The position numbers and the translations under genes are program-made. Below are positions 8,691 through 16,755 of a DNA stretch of 64,000 bases, in pieces; the first letter of the stretch is position 1, and each line of letters begins with the position of its first letter. Source of the DNA: Nocardioides sp. JQ2195 (GTDB lineage: Bacteria > Actinomycetota > Actinomycetes > Propionibacteriales > Nocardioidaceae); contig NZ_CP050902.1 of NCBI RefSeq assembly GCF_012272695.1, positions 1,674,001-1,738,000 on the forward strand, written 5' to 3'. Below the pieces are notes generated by a model. The model was not told where the DNA came from. It saw nothing but the letters and a program-made list of their open reading frames with translations, and did not search any database.

Positions 8691-9916
8691 CCACCTCCAG
8701 CATGGATCTGGGACCCTCTCCGCGGGTCACCGAGCTCCTCGTGAAGCTGCAGCGTTTCATGGACGACTGCGTCTACCCGGCCGAGTCGGTGTACGCCGAG
8801 CAGCGCGCGGCCGCTGGCCCCGAAGGCCTGCACGTCTCGCCTCCGGTCGTCGAGGAGCTCAAGGAACAGGCGCGCGAGCGTGGTCTGTGGAACCTCTTCC
8901 TGCCTGACATCTCCGGCCTGTCGAACCTCGAGTACTCCTACATCGCAGAGCTGACCGGTCGCTCGCCCTACCTGGCGCCCGAGGCACTGAACTGTGCAGC
9001 GCCGGACACCGGCAACATGGAGCTGCTGCACCTGTTCGGCACCGACGAGCAGAAGAAGGAGTGGCTCGAGCCGCTCCTCGACGGCCGGATCAGGTCGGGG
9101 TTCTCGATGACGGAGCCCGAGGTCGCCTCCTCCGACGCCCGCAACATCAGTACCTCCATCACCCGCGACGGGGACGAGTACGTCATCAACGGTCGCAAGT
9201 GGTGGACCACCGGGGCGGCGGACCCGAACTGCAAGATCCTGATCCTGATGGGCAAGACCGACCCGGAGGCCGAGACCTATCGGCAGCAGTCGATGATCCT
9301 GGTCCCGCTGGACACCCCGGGTGTCACGGTCGTCAGGTCACTGCCGATCTACGGCTACCACGACCAGCACGGACACGGCGAGATCATCTTCGAGGACGTC
9401 CGCGTGCCGGTCGAGAACCTGCTCGGCGAGGAGGGCTCCGGCTTCGCGATCGCCCAGGCCAGGCTCGGTCCCGGCCGGATCCACCACGCGATGCGGTGCA
9501 TCGGCATGGCGGAGCGGGGCCTGGAGATGATGGTTCGCCGGACGCTGTCCCGGGACGCCTTCGGTGGCCCGATCTCCGACCAGGGTGTGGTGCGGACCTG
9601 GATCGCCGAGTCGCGCATGGAGATCGAGCAGGCGCGGCTGCTGGTCCTCAAGACCGCCTGGCTGATCGACAAGATCGGGGTCAAGGGTGCGGCCACCGAG
9701 GTCGCCGCGATCAAGGTGATCGCTCCCCGGATCGCACGGTCGGTTCTCGATCGGTCGATCCAGAGCCACGGTGGCGGTGGCGTCACCGATGACTTCCCGA
9801 TCGCGCGGATGTGGGCTACGGCGCGGATCCTCGGCATCGCCGACGGTCCGGACGAGGTGCACATTCGCAGCGTCGCCAGGGTGGAGATCAGGAAGCACCG
9901 CAGCCCGGTGGGTTGA
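8687..9916 (+). CDS. Acyl-CoA dehydrogenase, ACAD10/11-like
   Basis: FAD-dependent acyl-CoA dehydrogenase, 409 aa. FSMTEPEVASSDARN and the INGRKWWTTGA segment form the flavin/substrate site; PIYGYHDQHGHGEIIFEDVRVP and the C-terminal QSHGGGGVTDDFP are typical of the ACAD11 and LvaC group rather than of short-chain FadEs. In that group the enzyme can eliminate phosphate from a 4-phospho-acyl-CoA made by an APH-fold kinase, and such a kinase is encoded at 2891. It is the last gene of the ATGA-coupled ipdA operon. Ordinary alpha,beta-dehydrogenation remains possible. Confidence 0.85.
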   Translation: MTTSSMDLGPSPRVTELLVKLQRFMDDCVYPAESVYAEQRAAAGPEGLHVSPPVVEELKEQARERGLWNLFLPDISGLSNLEYSYIAELTGRSPYLAPEALNCAAPDTGNMELLHLFGTDEQKKEWLEPLLDGRIRSGFSMTEPEVASSDARNISTSITRDGDEYVINGRKWWTTGAADPNCKILILMGKTDPEAETYRQQSMILVPLDTPGVTVVRSLPIYGYHDQHGHGEIIFEDVRVPVENLLGEEGSGFAIAQARLGPGRIHHAMRCIGMAERGLEMMVRRTLSRDAFGGPISDQGVVRTWIAESRMEIEQARLLVLKTAWLIDKIGVKGAATEVAAIKVIAPRIARSVLDRSIQSHGGGGVTDDFPIARMWATARILGIADGPDEVHIRSVARVEIRKHRSPVG

Positions 9917-10063
9917 GGCCGGACCGTGCCGGATCTGCTCACACGGCCCGGGTGAGGTGACGGTCCCGCTGCACGGGACGAGCGACCGGAGTGGCCGGTG
10001 GCACCGCCAGCATGGGGGTCACCGGCGCTCAGACGGGCGCCGGCGACCCGATTCGAGGTATCC

Positions 10064-10840
10064 GTGTTCTCCGAACGTGCGTTCTTCTCCTTCGTGGACC
10101 TGGCCCCCGAGAGCAGCCACCGCGCCTACAACGAGTGGCACCAGCTGGACCATCGCCCCGAGAACCTCCTGCTCGACGGCGTCGCCTGGGGTGACCGGTG
10201 GGCACGCACCGACAGGTGCGCACAGGTCGGCAGCGCGTCCGGTGGCCCTGACCGGGCCACCGAGGAGTTCGCCGGGACCGACTACGTGGCGATGTACTGG
10301 TTCCGGCCGCCGTACGAGGAGAGCGTCGCCGAGTGGACGGCCCTGGGTGAGGCCTCGCACCAGTGGGGCCGTGGGCCACGGTTGTCCGGCGTCCGTCGCC
10401 CCCTGACCGCCTTCTTCACACCGGTCAAGGGCTACGTCGCGCCGCGGGTGCTGGTCTCGCCTGACGCTCTGCCGTTCCGACCCAACCGTGGGCTGCACCT
10501 GACGCTGACCCGGTTCGCGGACCACCATGGTGCGGCTGCTCACGACCACTTCGCCCGCCAGGACCGGGTGACGATCCCGGAGCTGCTCGAGCTGGACGGT
10601 GTCGCCGGCGCCTGGACGTTCAGCTTCCTCGGTTCCCAGCGGCATCCGACCCTGGGCCTCAACGACCCCAGCGACCATGCGCCGGGCGAGCTGCGGATCC
10701 GGTTGCTCTACCTCGACGGCGACCCCGTGGAGACCGGTACGGCGATCGACAGCCACCTCGGTGACGAGGGGGCCGACGGAGTCGCGGAGGTGCTGCTCTC
10801 CACGCCGCTGAGCACGATCATCCCCTGGCAGGACTGGTGA
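10064..10840 (+). CDS. Conserved protein with two EthD-like/dimeric alpha-beta-barrel repeats
   Basis: Function not recognised. I place the start at GTG 10064, preceded by GAGG at a 5-base distance, giving 258 aa; an ATG at 9998 in frame would add a composition-biased tail. The protein seems to hold two similar ferredoxin-like halves. The first has YNEWHQLDHRPENLLLDGVA (about 22-41), reminiscent of EthD/DABB proteins with a Tyr-x2-Trp and His-x2-Pro pattern. The second has HDHFARQDRVTIPELLELDG and a similar 'GVAGAWTF' strand. Such folds often bind small hydrophobic ligands. It stands alone between a catabolic operon and a PadR gene and is followed by a hairpin. Confidence 0.7.
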   Translation: MFSERAFFSFVDLAPESSHRAYNEWHQLDHRPENLLLDGVAWGDRWARTDRCAQVGSASGGPDRATEEFAGTDYVAMYWFRPPYEESVAEWTALGEASHQWGRGPRLSGVRRPLTAFFTPVKGYVAPRVLVSPDALPFRPNRGLHLTLTRFADHHGAAAHDHFARQDRVTIPELLELDGVAGAWTFSFLGSQRHPTLGLNDPSDHAPGELRIRLLYLDGDPVETGTAIDSHLGDEGADGVAEVLLSTPLSTIIPWQDW

Positions 10841-10860
10841 GCTCACTCGCCTGAGTGAGC
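10841..10860 (+). terminator. Hairpin directly after the EthD-like gene
   Basis: GCTCACTC-GCCT-GAGTGAGC is a perfect 8-bp stem with a 4-nt loop that starts directly after the stop codon. It probably terminates the gene before the convergent PadR gene. Confidence 0.6.
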
Positions 10861-10888
10861 GCAACCCGACCGGCGCAACCCGACCGGC
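10861..10888. repeat. Tandem 14-bp duplication
   Basis: GCAACCCGACCGGC occurs twice head to tail (10861-10874 and 10875-10888), immediately after the hairpin. It is intergenic and looks like a replication-slippage product; no function is evident. Confidence 0.75.
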
Positions 10889-10942
10889 GTACCCCGTGCC
10901 CGCGAGCGCGCTGGGTCCGTCCTCGCGCGACGCGAACACGGA

Positions 10943-11593
10943 TCAGTCGTCGTGCTGGCGCAGCTGGTCGGGGGAGAGGGGCGTCGGACTGGATTCGCGC
11001 CGACGCGAGCGTCGGGGACGCGCAAGGAGCGCATCGAGATCGGCCAGCATGGAGTCCGTGCGGTCGCGCTCAGAGGCGTAGTACTGCTCGGACCAGCGCA
11101 GCACCAGCTCCGGGAAGGCCCAACCGGGCTCGGCGGCTGCGCCCACGGCATCGGCTGCTGCCCGGACACGCATCTTCTCCGAGAGCTCCCGGTGCTCGGC
11201 GAGGGCTTCCCGCAGCGATGCCGGGTCACCGAGGTGCCCCAGCCACATCCGCAGCATCACGCCGTGCTTGAGCACCACTGGTTCGACGGGGGACTCAGCG
11301 ACCCACCGGGCCATCGTCCGGGTGCCGGTCGCGGTGATCGAGTAGAGCCGTTTGCCGCGCACGTCGTCCTTGCTGACCACACGCGAAGTGGCGTAGCCGA
11401 GCTCCTCGAGCTTGCGCAGCTCGCTGTAGATCTGGCTGAAGGACGGCGCCCAGTAGAAGAATCGCAGGCTCCAGTCCGCCCACTTCTTCAGGTCGTAGCC
11501 CGAGAGTTCGGAGCCGAAGGAGAGCAGTCCGAGCACCGCCCAGCTGGTGGTCCTGAGGTTGGGCAAGTCCTCGTCGTCATTCGTCACTGCCAT
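10943..11593 (-). CDS. PadR family transcriptional regulator
   Basis: 216 aa. The N-terminal winged-helix domain (about 15-95) shows SWAVLGLLSFG, SGYDLKKWADWSLRFF, SQIYSELRKLEELGYA and GKRLYSITATG, the standard PadR signature. The C-terminal half (PVEPVVLKHGVMLRMWLG onward) is the helical dimerisation domain of the PadR_C/Vir-like type. The last 30 residues are Arg/Ser-rich. It lies 17 bases downstream of the SDR at 11611 and in the same direction, so it may be cotranscribed. A plausible target is the perfect palindrome at 12533-12563 in the promoter of that SDR and the divergent esterase-BVMO operon. Confidence 0.9.
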   Translation of the reverse strand: MAVTNDDEDLPNLRTTSWAVLGLLSFGSELSGYDLKKWADWSLRFFYWAPSFSQIYSELRKLEELGYATSRVVSKDDVRGKRLYSITATGTRTMARWVAESPVEPVVLKHGVMLRMWLGHLGDPASLREALAEHRELSEKMRVRAAADAVGAAAEPGWAFPELVLRWSEQYYASERDRTDSMLADLDALLARPRRSRRRESSPTPLSPDQLRQHDD

Positions 11594-11610
11594 GGCGGCA
11601 CGCTATCGCG

Positions 11611-12480
11611 TCAGCGAGCCCGGGCCGGCGAGGCTTGGCCCACCCGGAGCACATAGGGCTGTGGAGGCGTCATCGAGGAGAGCATGTCGGCCCGACGTGC
11701 GGCGATCTGGGTGAACGCCTCGGGATGGGTCATGATCCAGAAGGTGCCGTCGGCCGCCCCTTGCAGGATGGTCCGGGCCGCATCGTCGGAGGACATCCCG
11801 TCGTGCCGCAGGTGGCCACGCATCGCCTCGAGCATCGCCCCGGTGGCTACGTCCTCGTCCGCATCCGTGACCGCGTCCTCGAAGATCCGGGTGCTCACTG
11901 CGGCCGGGCACACCACGGAGACGGTCATCGAGGGGAACGACTCGAGAGCCTCGAGGTAGAGGCACTCCGTCATCGCCAGGACCGAGTGCTTGGACGCGAA
12001 GTAGGCGGCATTCATCGTGCCGTTGCTGATCGCAGCAACGGACGCGGTGTTCACCACGTAGGTGGGTCGGGGGTTCGCGCCCATCCGCGGAACGAAGGAC
12101 CGGATGCCGTGGAAGACTCCGCCGGCGTTGATCCCCTGAACCCGGTGCCAGGTGTCCGGGTCCATCTCCCAGATCCGACCGATCGACTCGATCCCGGCGT
12201 TGTTGACCAGAAGCTCGACGCTGCCGAACTCCTGGTGGGCCCGCTCGGCGAGACGCTCGACCGCCTCGGGGTCCCGTACGTCGGTCGGCACGGCCAGGAC
12301 CCGCCGGCCATCACCTGCCAGGGCAGCGCGCACGCTCTCGAGCCGGTCCTCGTCGAGGTCGGCCAGCACCACGTTCATCCCGATGCTGGCCGCCAGTCGG
12401 GCCACCGCTTCGCCGATCCCACTCCCGGCACCTGTCACCACAGCCGTGCGCTCTCCGAAGCACTTCGCGAGGTCTGTCAT
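11611..12480 (-). CDS. SDR family oxidoreductase
   Basis: 289 aa. Start at 12480 follows AAAGGA. Cofactor motif TGAGSGIG is at about 16-23, NNAGIESIGRIWEMDPDTW follows, and the YFASKHSVLAMTECL active site carries the Tyr-x3-Lys pair. The distinctive GVFHGIRSFVPRMG and CPAAVSTRIFEDA segments recur almost unchanged in the SDR at 28475, so these two genes are recent paralogues or share a substrate class. It is divergent from the esterase-BVMO genes and shares the dyad-controlled promoter region. It likely oxidises the alcohol that gives the BVMO's ketone substrate. Confidence 0.88.
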   Translation of the reverse strand: MTDLAKCFGERTAVVTGAGSGIGEAVARLAASIGMNVVLADLDEDRLESVRAALAGDGRRVLAVPTDVRDPEAVERLAERAHQEFGSVELLVNNAGIESIGRIWEMDPDTWHRVQGINAGGVFHGIRSFVPRMGANPRPTYVVNTASVAAISNGTMNAAYFASKHSVLAMTECLYLEALESFPSMTVSVVCPAAVSTRIFEDAVTDADEDVATGAMLEAMRGHLRHDGMSSDDAARTILQGAADGTFWIMTHPEAFTQIAARRADMLSSMTPPQPYVLRVGQASPARAR

Positions 12481-12532
12481 GGCGTTCCTTTCATCTGTTC
12501 CGAGGCCGTCCCGACCATCAGGATCATTGTGA

Positions 12533-12563
12533 ACGCGACTATACCGAATAGGTATAGTCGCGT
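12533..12563. promoter_or_regulatory. 13-bp perfect palindrome carrying two divergent -10 elements
   Basis: ACGCGACTATACC (12533-12545) and GGTATAGTCGCGT (12551-12563) are perfect inverted repeats around GAATA. Each arm contains TATAGT reading away from the centre (minus strand 12543-12538, plus strand 12553-12558), matching actinobacterial -10 hexamers. A regulator bound here would control both the SDR to the left and the esterase operon to the right. The nearby PadR protein is the obvious candidate binder, by position only. Confidence 0.8.
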
Positions 12564-12591
12564 CAGATTGCGAGTGGAAGGAAGTGGGACG

Positions 12592-13548
12592 ATGTGGGAC
12601 ACCGAGGTGACTGACCTCCTCGACGCGCTGAACGCCGGCTTCCCCCGGGTGGAGGAGATGACGGGCGCCCAGGCACGCGAGTCCGTGGCAGCGCGCCGCG
12701 CACCGGTGACGAACCTCGACGACGTGGAGCGGGTGGAGGACGTGCAGATCCCGTCCGCCGCGGGTCCGGTCGGAGCGCGGATCTATCACCCGCACGGATC
12801 CGTGGACCACTCTCGACCGCTGGTTGTCTTCTTCCACGGCGGCGGGTTCGTCTTCTGCAGCGTCGAGACCCATGACGGGTTCGCTCGCGCGATGTCGCGT
12901 GCGACCGGCGCGGTGGTGATCTCCGTCGACTACCGCCTCGCTCCCGAGCACAAGGCCCCCGCTGCCGCGGAGGACGCCCTCGCGGCCACCGTCTGGGCGG
13001 CGGACAACGCGCTCGCTCTCGGTGCCGATCCCCGCCGCCTCGTGGTGATGGGGGACAGTGCCGGCGGCAACCTGGCTGCGGTGGTGCCGCTGATGGCGCG
13101 GGAGCGAGGAGGGCCCGCGATCGCGGCCCAGGTGCTGGCCTATCCGATGATCGATCCCGCATGTTCCTCGCCCAGCATGCAGCAGTACGCCACTGGGCAC
13201 TTCAACACACTCGCCGCGACGCGCTGGTACTGGGAGCAGTACCTCCCCGACGGGACCGGGACACCCACGCACCACGTCGCTCCACTGGAGTCGACGAGCC
13301 TGGCCGGGCTGCCCCCGGCGATCGTGGTGACCGCCCAACGAGACCCGCTCGCCGGCGACGGGCGCCGGTACGCAGAGGCGCTGCGCGCCTCCGGGGTGCC
13401 GGTCGTGCACCGCGAGTACGCCGGACTGTTCCACGGCTTCCTGACCATCCTGGGGTTGGGCGCGGCGAAGTCCGCCCGCGACCTGCTCTGGCACGACCTC
13501 GCGACGCTCGTCGCCGCAGGTGAGACACCGACACGAGGAGAACGATGA
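12592..13548 (+). CDS. Alpha/beta hydrolase, hormone-sensitive-lipase family
   Basis: Serine esterase of 318 aa. The oxyanion-hole motif HGGGF is at 82-86, nucleophile elbow GDSAGG at 154-159 with Ser156, the acid in AQRDPL, and the His in LFHGF near 295. SVDYRLAPEHKAP is the HSL-family hallmark. ATG 12592 is preceded by GGAAGGAAG at good spacing. The stop overlaps the BVMO start (ATGATG). Such pairs hydrolyse the ester or lactone produced by Baeyer-Villiger oxidation. Confidence 0.9.
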   Translation: MWDTEVTDLLDALNAGFPRVEEMTGAQARESVAARRAPVTNLDDVERVEDVQIPSAAGPVGARIYHPHGSVDHSRPLVVFFHGGGFVFCSVETHDGFARAMSRATGAVVISVDYRLAPEHKAPAAAEDALAATVWAADNALALGADPRRLVVMGDSAGGNLAAVVPLMARERGGPAIAAQVLAYPMIDPACSSPSMQQYATGHFNTLAATRWYWEQYLPDGTGTPTHHVAPLESTSLAGLPPAIVVTAQRDPLAGDGRRYAEALRASGVPVVHREYAGLFHGFLTILGLGAAKSARDLLWHDLATLVAAGETPTRGER

Positions 13549-15185
13549 TGACCACCCAGAACCCGCCCCGTCCCCAGCCCGAGCCGGGCGCGATCCGCGA
13601 CATCGTGGTGATCGGCGCCGGATTCGCCGGGCTCTATGCCGTGCACGCCTCTCGCCGCGCGGGCCGGGACGTGCTCTGCCTCGAGGCCGGCCAGGGGGTG
13701 GGAGGGACGTGGTACTTCAACCGTTACCCCGGCGCCCGTTGCGACGTGGAGAGCATCGACTACTCCTACTCGTTCGACGACGAGCTGCAGCAGGAGTGGA
13801 GGTGGACCGAACGCTACGCCACCCAGCCAGAGATCCTCGCCTACATCGAGCACGTCGCGGAGCGCTTCGACCTGCTTCGCGACGTCCGGCTGGGAACCCG
13901 GGTGGCCCAGGCGCACTTCGACGAGTCCGAGGTGCTCTGGCGACTCCGCACCGATGCCGGGGAAGACATCCTCGCCCGCCACCTGGTCCTCGCCACCGGG
14001 TCCCTGTCGATCCCGAACCTCCCTGACATCGCCGGGGTCTCGGACTTCGAGGGGGAGGTGCTGCACACCGCCCAGTGGCCGGAGGAGCCGCCGACGTTCG
14101 AGGGCAAGAGGGTGGGCGTGATCGGAACCGGTTCCTCGGGGATCCAGTCCGTGCCGGTGCTCGCGGAGCAGGCGGCACACCTCACCGTCTTCCAGCGCAC
14201 CGCGAACTACAGCGTCCCGGCCCTGAACCGACCGCTGACGGATGCGGACCAGCTCCGGATCCAGGCCGAGTATCCCGAGCGCCGTCGCAAGTCACGAGGG
14301 AGCGGCGGCGGCTCGCCCCATGTCGCCCATCCCCGCAAGGCCGCGGACTGCGAACCCGAGGAGCGCCGCGCTGCTCTCGAGAGGGGCTGGACGACCGGAG
14401 GCGTGCTGTTCGGAAAGACCTTCCCCGACCAGTACACCGACATCGGGTCCAACGACTTCGCCCGCGAGTTCGCCGAGGAGAAGATCCGAGCCCGGGTCAA
14501 GGACCCCGCCGTCGCTGATCGGCTGATTCCCACCGGGCAGCCTCTCGGTGCGAAACGGATCTGCACCGACTCCGGTTACTACGAGACCTTCAACCGTGAC
14601 AACGTCGAGCTCGTCGACCTGCGTACCGAGCCGATCACGACCTTCACGGGCTGGGGGATCAAGACGGCTGCGTCGTCCTACGAGCTCGACGTGGTGGTCT
14701 TCGCGACTGGTTTCGACGCGCTGACCGGTGCCCTGTCCCGGATCGACCTGCGCGGTACCGGTGGTGTGCGGATCCAGGACGCCTGGAAGGACGGACCCCA
14801 CACCTACCTCGGCATCCAGGTGCCGGGCTTCCCGAACATGTACCTGGTCAACGGCGCCGGGTCACCCGGAGTGCTGGCGAACATGGTGATGCACGCGGAA
14901 CTGCAGTTCGACTGGATCCTCGCGATGATCGAGGAGGCCACGGCCCGAGGTGCCGACCAGATCGAAGCGCGTGCGGATGCCGCGGACAAGTGGACCGCGC
15001 ACGTCGACGAAGCGGCAGCGGGCACAGTCTTCGTCCGCGCCGACTCGTGGTACCTCGGCTCGAACATCGAGGGCAAGCCGCGCAAGTTCATGCTCTACAC
15101 CGGCGGGATGGGTGCCTACCTGGGCATCTGTGCCGAGGTTGCCGAGAACGGCTACGAGGGGTTCGTGCTGACGAGCAGGTCATGA
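13545..15185 (+). CDS. Flavin-containing Baeyer-Villiger monooxygenase
   Basis: 546 aa, FAD- and NADPH-dependent. First Rossmann motif GAGFAG is at 24-29; GVGGTWYFNRYPGARCD (51-67) is the cyclohexanone-monooxygenase-type segment; the BVMO fingerprint FEGEVLHTAQWP is at 168-179; the second Rossmann GTGSSG is at 194-199. All fingerprint residues are intact. The enzyme inserts oxygen next to a ketone, giving an ester or lactone for the coupled hydrolase. Substrate could be a cyclic or steroidal ketone; sequence alone does not decide. Confidence 0.92.
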   Translation: MMTTQNPPRPQPEPGAIRDIVVIGAGFAGLYAVHASRRAGRDVLCLEAGQGVGGTWYFNRYPGARCDVESIDYSYSFDDELQQEWRWTERYATQPEILAYIEHVAERFDLLRDVRLGTRVAQAHFDESEVLWRLRTDAGEDILARHLVLATGSLSIPNLPDIAGVSDFEGEVLHTAQWPEEPPTFEGKRVGVIGTGSSGIQSVPVLAEQAAHLTVFQRTANYSVPALNRPLTDADQLRIQAEYPERRRKSRGSGGGSPHVAHPRKAADCEPEERRAALERGWTTGGVLFGKTFPDQYTDIGSNDFAREFAEEKIRARVKDPAVADRLIPTGQPLGAKRICTDSGYYETFNRDNVELVDLRTEPITTFTGWGIKTAASSYELDVVVFATGFDALTGALSRIDLRGTGGVRIQDAWKDGPHTYLGIQVPGFPNMYLVNGAGSPGVLANMVMHAELQFDWILAMIEEATARGADQIEARADAADKWTAHVDEAAAGTVFVRADSWYLGSNIEGKPRKFMLYTGGMGAYLGICAEVAENGYEGFVLTSRS

Positions 15186-15270
15186 GCGTCGCGGGGCCAG
15201 CCCTGACCGACCCCGTGACAGCGACCGGTCAATGGGACGGGCTGGGACCCCGGGAACGTGGGGTGGTCGA

Positions 15271-16755
15271 ATGGGGCGCATGGCAACGGCCCGGCCACCG
15301 GCGACCCTCGTCGACCTCTGCCTGCACCAGGCAGACCGTCACGGCCCTGCCGTCGCGATCGTCGACGACCACCGCGCGGTCTCCTACGCTCAGTTGGCTG
15401 CCGCAGCGCTCCGCGCGGCCCGGTCCCTGATCGCGCTCGGGGTCCGTCCCGGTGACCGGGTGCTGCTCAGCGCTCCGAACTCGGTGGACTGGGTGATCGC
15501 CTGCTTCAGCACGCTGCTCGCCGGCGCTGTGTGCGCCCCGGTCAACCACCGGGCCGGGCCGGACGAACGAGTGCGGGTGACCGGCACGCATGCACCAGCG
15601 GCGGTGATCGGTGACCCCACCGTCTGGTCGCACGCCGGGGTCCCGGTGATTGCGCCGGACCGGCTCGTCCCTGCCACCGAAGGCCCCGGGGTGAGCTTGC
15701 CGTCCGTCCTCCCGAGCGACACCGCGGTCGTGCTGCAGACCTCGGGAACCACCGGACAGGCGACGTCTGTGCCGATGCGACACGGCGCGCTGCTCGACCT
15801 CTACACCGCACTCACCCCCCGGCTCGGGCTCACCCCGGACGACGTCCTGCTCGGCGTGGCACCGCTGGCACACGGCTTCGGATTGTTCGGGGTGTTGCTC
15901 GATGCCTTGCTGGCCGGGGCATCGGTACGCCTCGTGGGCCGCTACGACCGGACCCTGATCGCACAGACCGTCCGGGACGAGGGCATCACCGCGCTGTTCG
16001 CGCCGCCGACGGTGTTCCACGACCTCCGGGTGGACGGCCGTCGGCTCGGACCGGTGTGCCGGATGGCGCTGACCGGTGGCGCCGAGGTCTCACTCGAGCG
16101 GTTCCACCAGACCTGCGACCTGCTCGGGGTGGAGCGTCGGTACGTCGGCTACGGAATGACGGAGGCCTACGGCACGATCGCGTTCGGCGACGTGACCGAC
16201 GTCGTCGGCGCGACCCCGTTGATGACCCCGATGCCCGGCCTGGACCTGCGCATCGTCGACCACGACGGGGCCGACGTGCCGCCCGGCGGCCACGGCGAGG
16301 TCCTGGTCCGGGGTGCCAGTGTGGTGCCCGGCCCGGACGGCTGGCTGCACACGGGCGACCTCGGTCGATTGTCCGCCTCCGGCGAGCTGTGCATCCTTTC
16401 CCGGTTGAGCGACACCCTCATGGTGAGCGGGTTCAACATCCGTCCGGGTGAGGTCGAGGACGTCCTGCGGGAGGGCCTCGACGTGGAGGACGCGATCGTC
16501 GTGGGGCTGCCCGACGCGCGCAGCGGTGAGCGCCTGGTGGGATGCGTCGTTCCGGCCGGCGGTCGGGTCATCGATCCGGCGGCGCTCCGGGAGCACTGCC
16601 GCGACCGCTTGGCCGACTACAAGGTCCCGACCGTCCTGATGGCGGTCGATGCGTTGCCGACCACGTCAACCGGCAAGCTCTCACGCGCGGCCGCCCGCGA
16701 GCTCGTGCTCGCGCACCTGGAGCCACAAGGAGATCGGGCTGATCAGCCGTCCTGA
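15271..16755 (+). CDS. AMP-forming acyl-CoA synthetase/ligase family protein
   Basis: ANL superfamily ligase, 494 aa from ATG 15271 (GGGGTGG upstream); ATG 15280 is an alternative. Visible: the P-loop TSGTTGQATSVPMRHG, the motif YGMTEAYG, LHTGDLGRLSASGEL, and the C-terminal STGKLSRAA with the conserved Lys. The P-loop lacks the usual Lys (TSGTTGxPKG reads TSGTTGQATSV), which may alter ATP handling. It probably activates the acid released by the esterase step to a CoA thioester. It starts 85 bases after the BVMO and its end overlaps the convergent SDR by 13 bases. Confidence 0.87.
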   Translation: MGRMATARPPATLVDLCLHQADRHGPAVAIVDDHRAVSYAQLAAAALRAARSLIALGVRPGDRVLLSAPNSVDWVIACFSTLLAGAVCAPVNHRAGPDERVRVTGTHAPAAVIGDPTVWSHAGVPVIAPDRLVPATEGPGVSLPSVLPSDTAVVLQTSGTTGQATSVPMRHGALLDLYTALTPRLGLTPDDVLLGVAPLAHGFGLFGVLLDALLAGASVRLVGRYDRTLIAQTVRDEGITALFAPPTVFHDLRVDGRRLGPVCRMALTGGAEVSLERFHQTCDLLGVERRYVGYGMTEAYGTIAFGDVTDVVGATPLMTPMPGLDLRIVDHDGADVPPGGHGEVLVRGASVVPGPDGWLHTGDLGRLSASGELCILSRLSDTLMVSGFNIRPGEVEDVLREGLDVEDAIVVGLPDARSGERLVGCVVPAGGRVIDPAALREHCRDRLADYKVPTVLMAVDALPTTSTGKLSRAAARELVLAHLEPQGDRADQPS

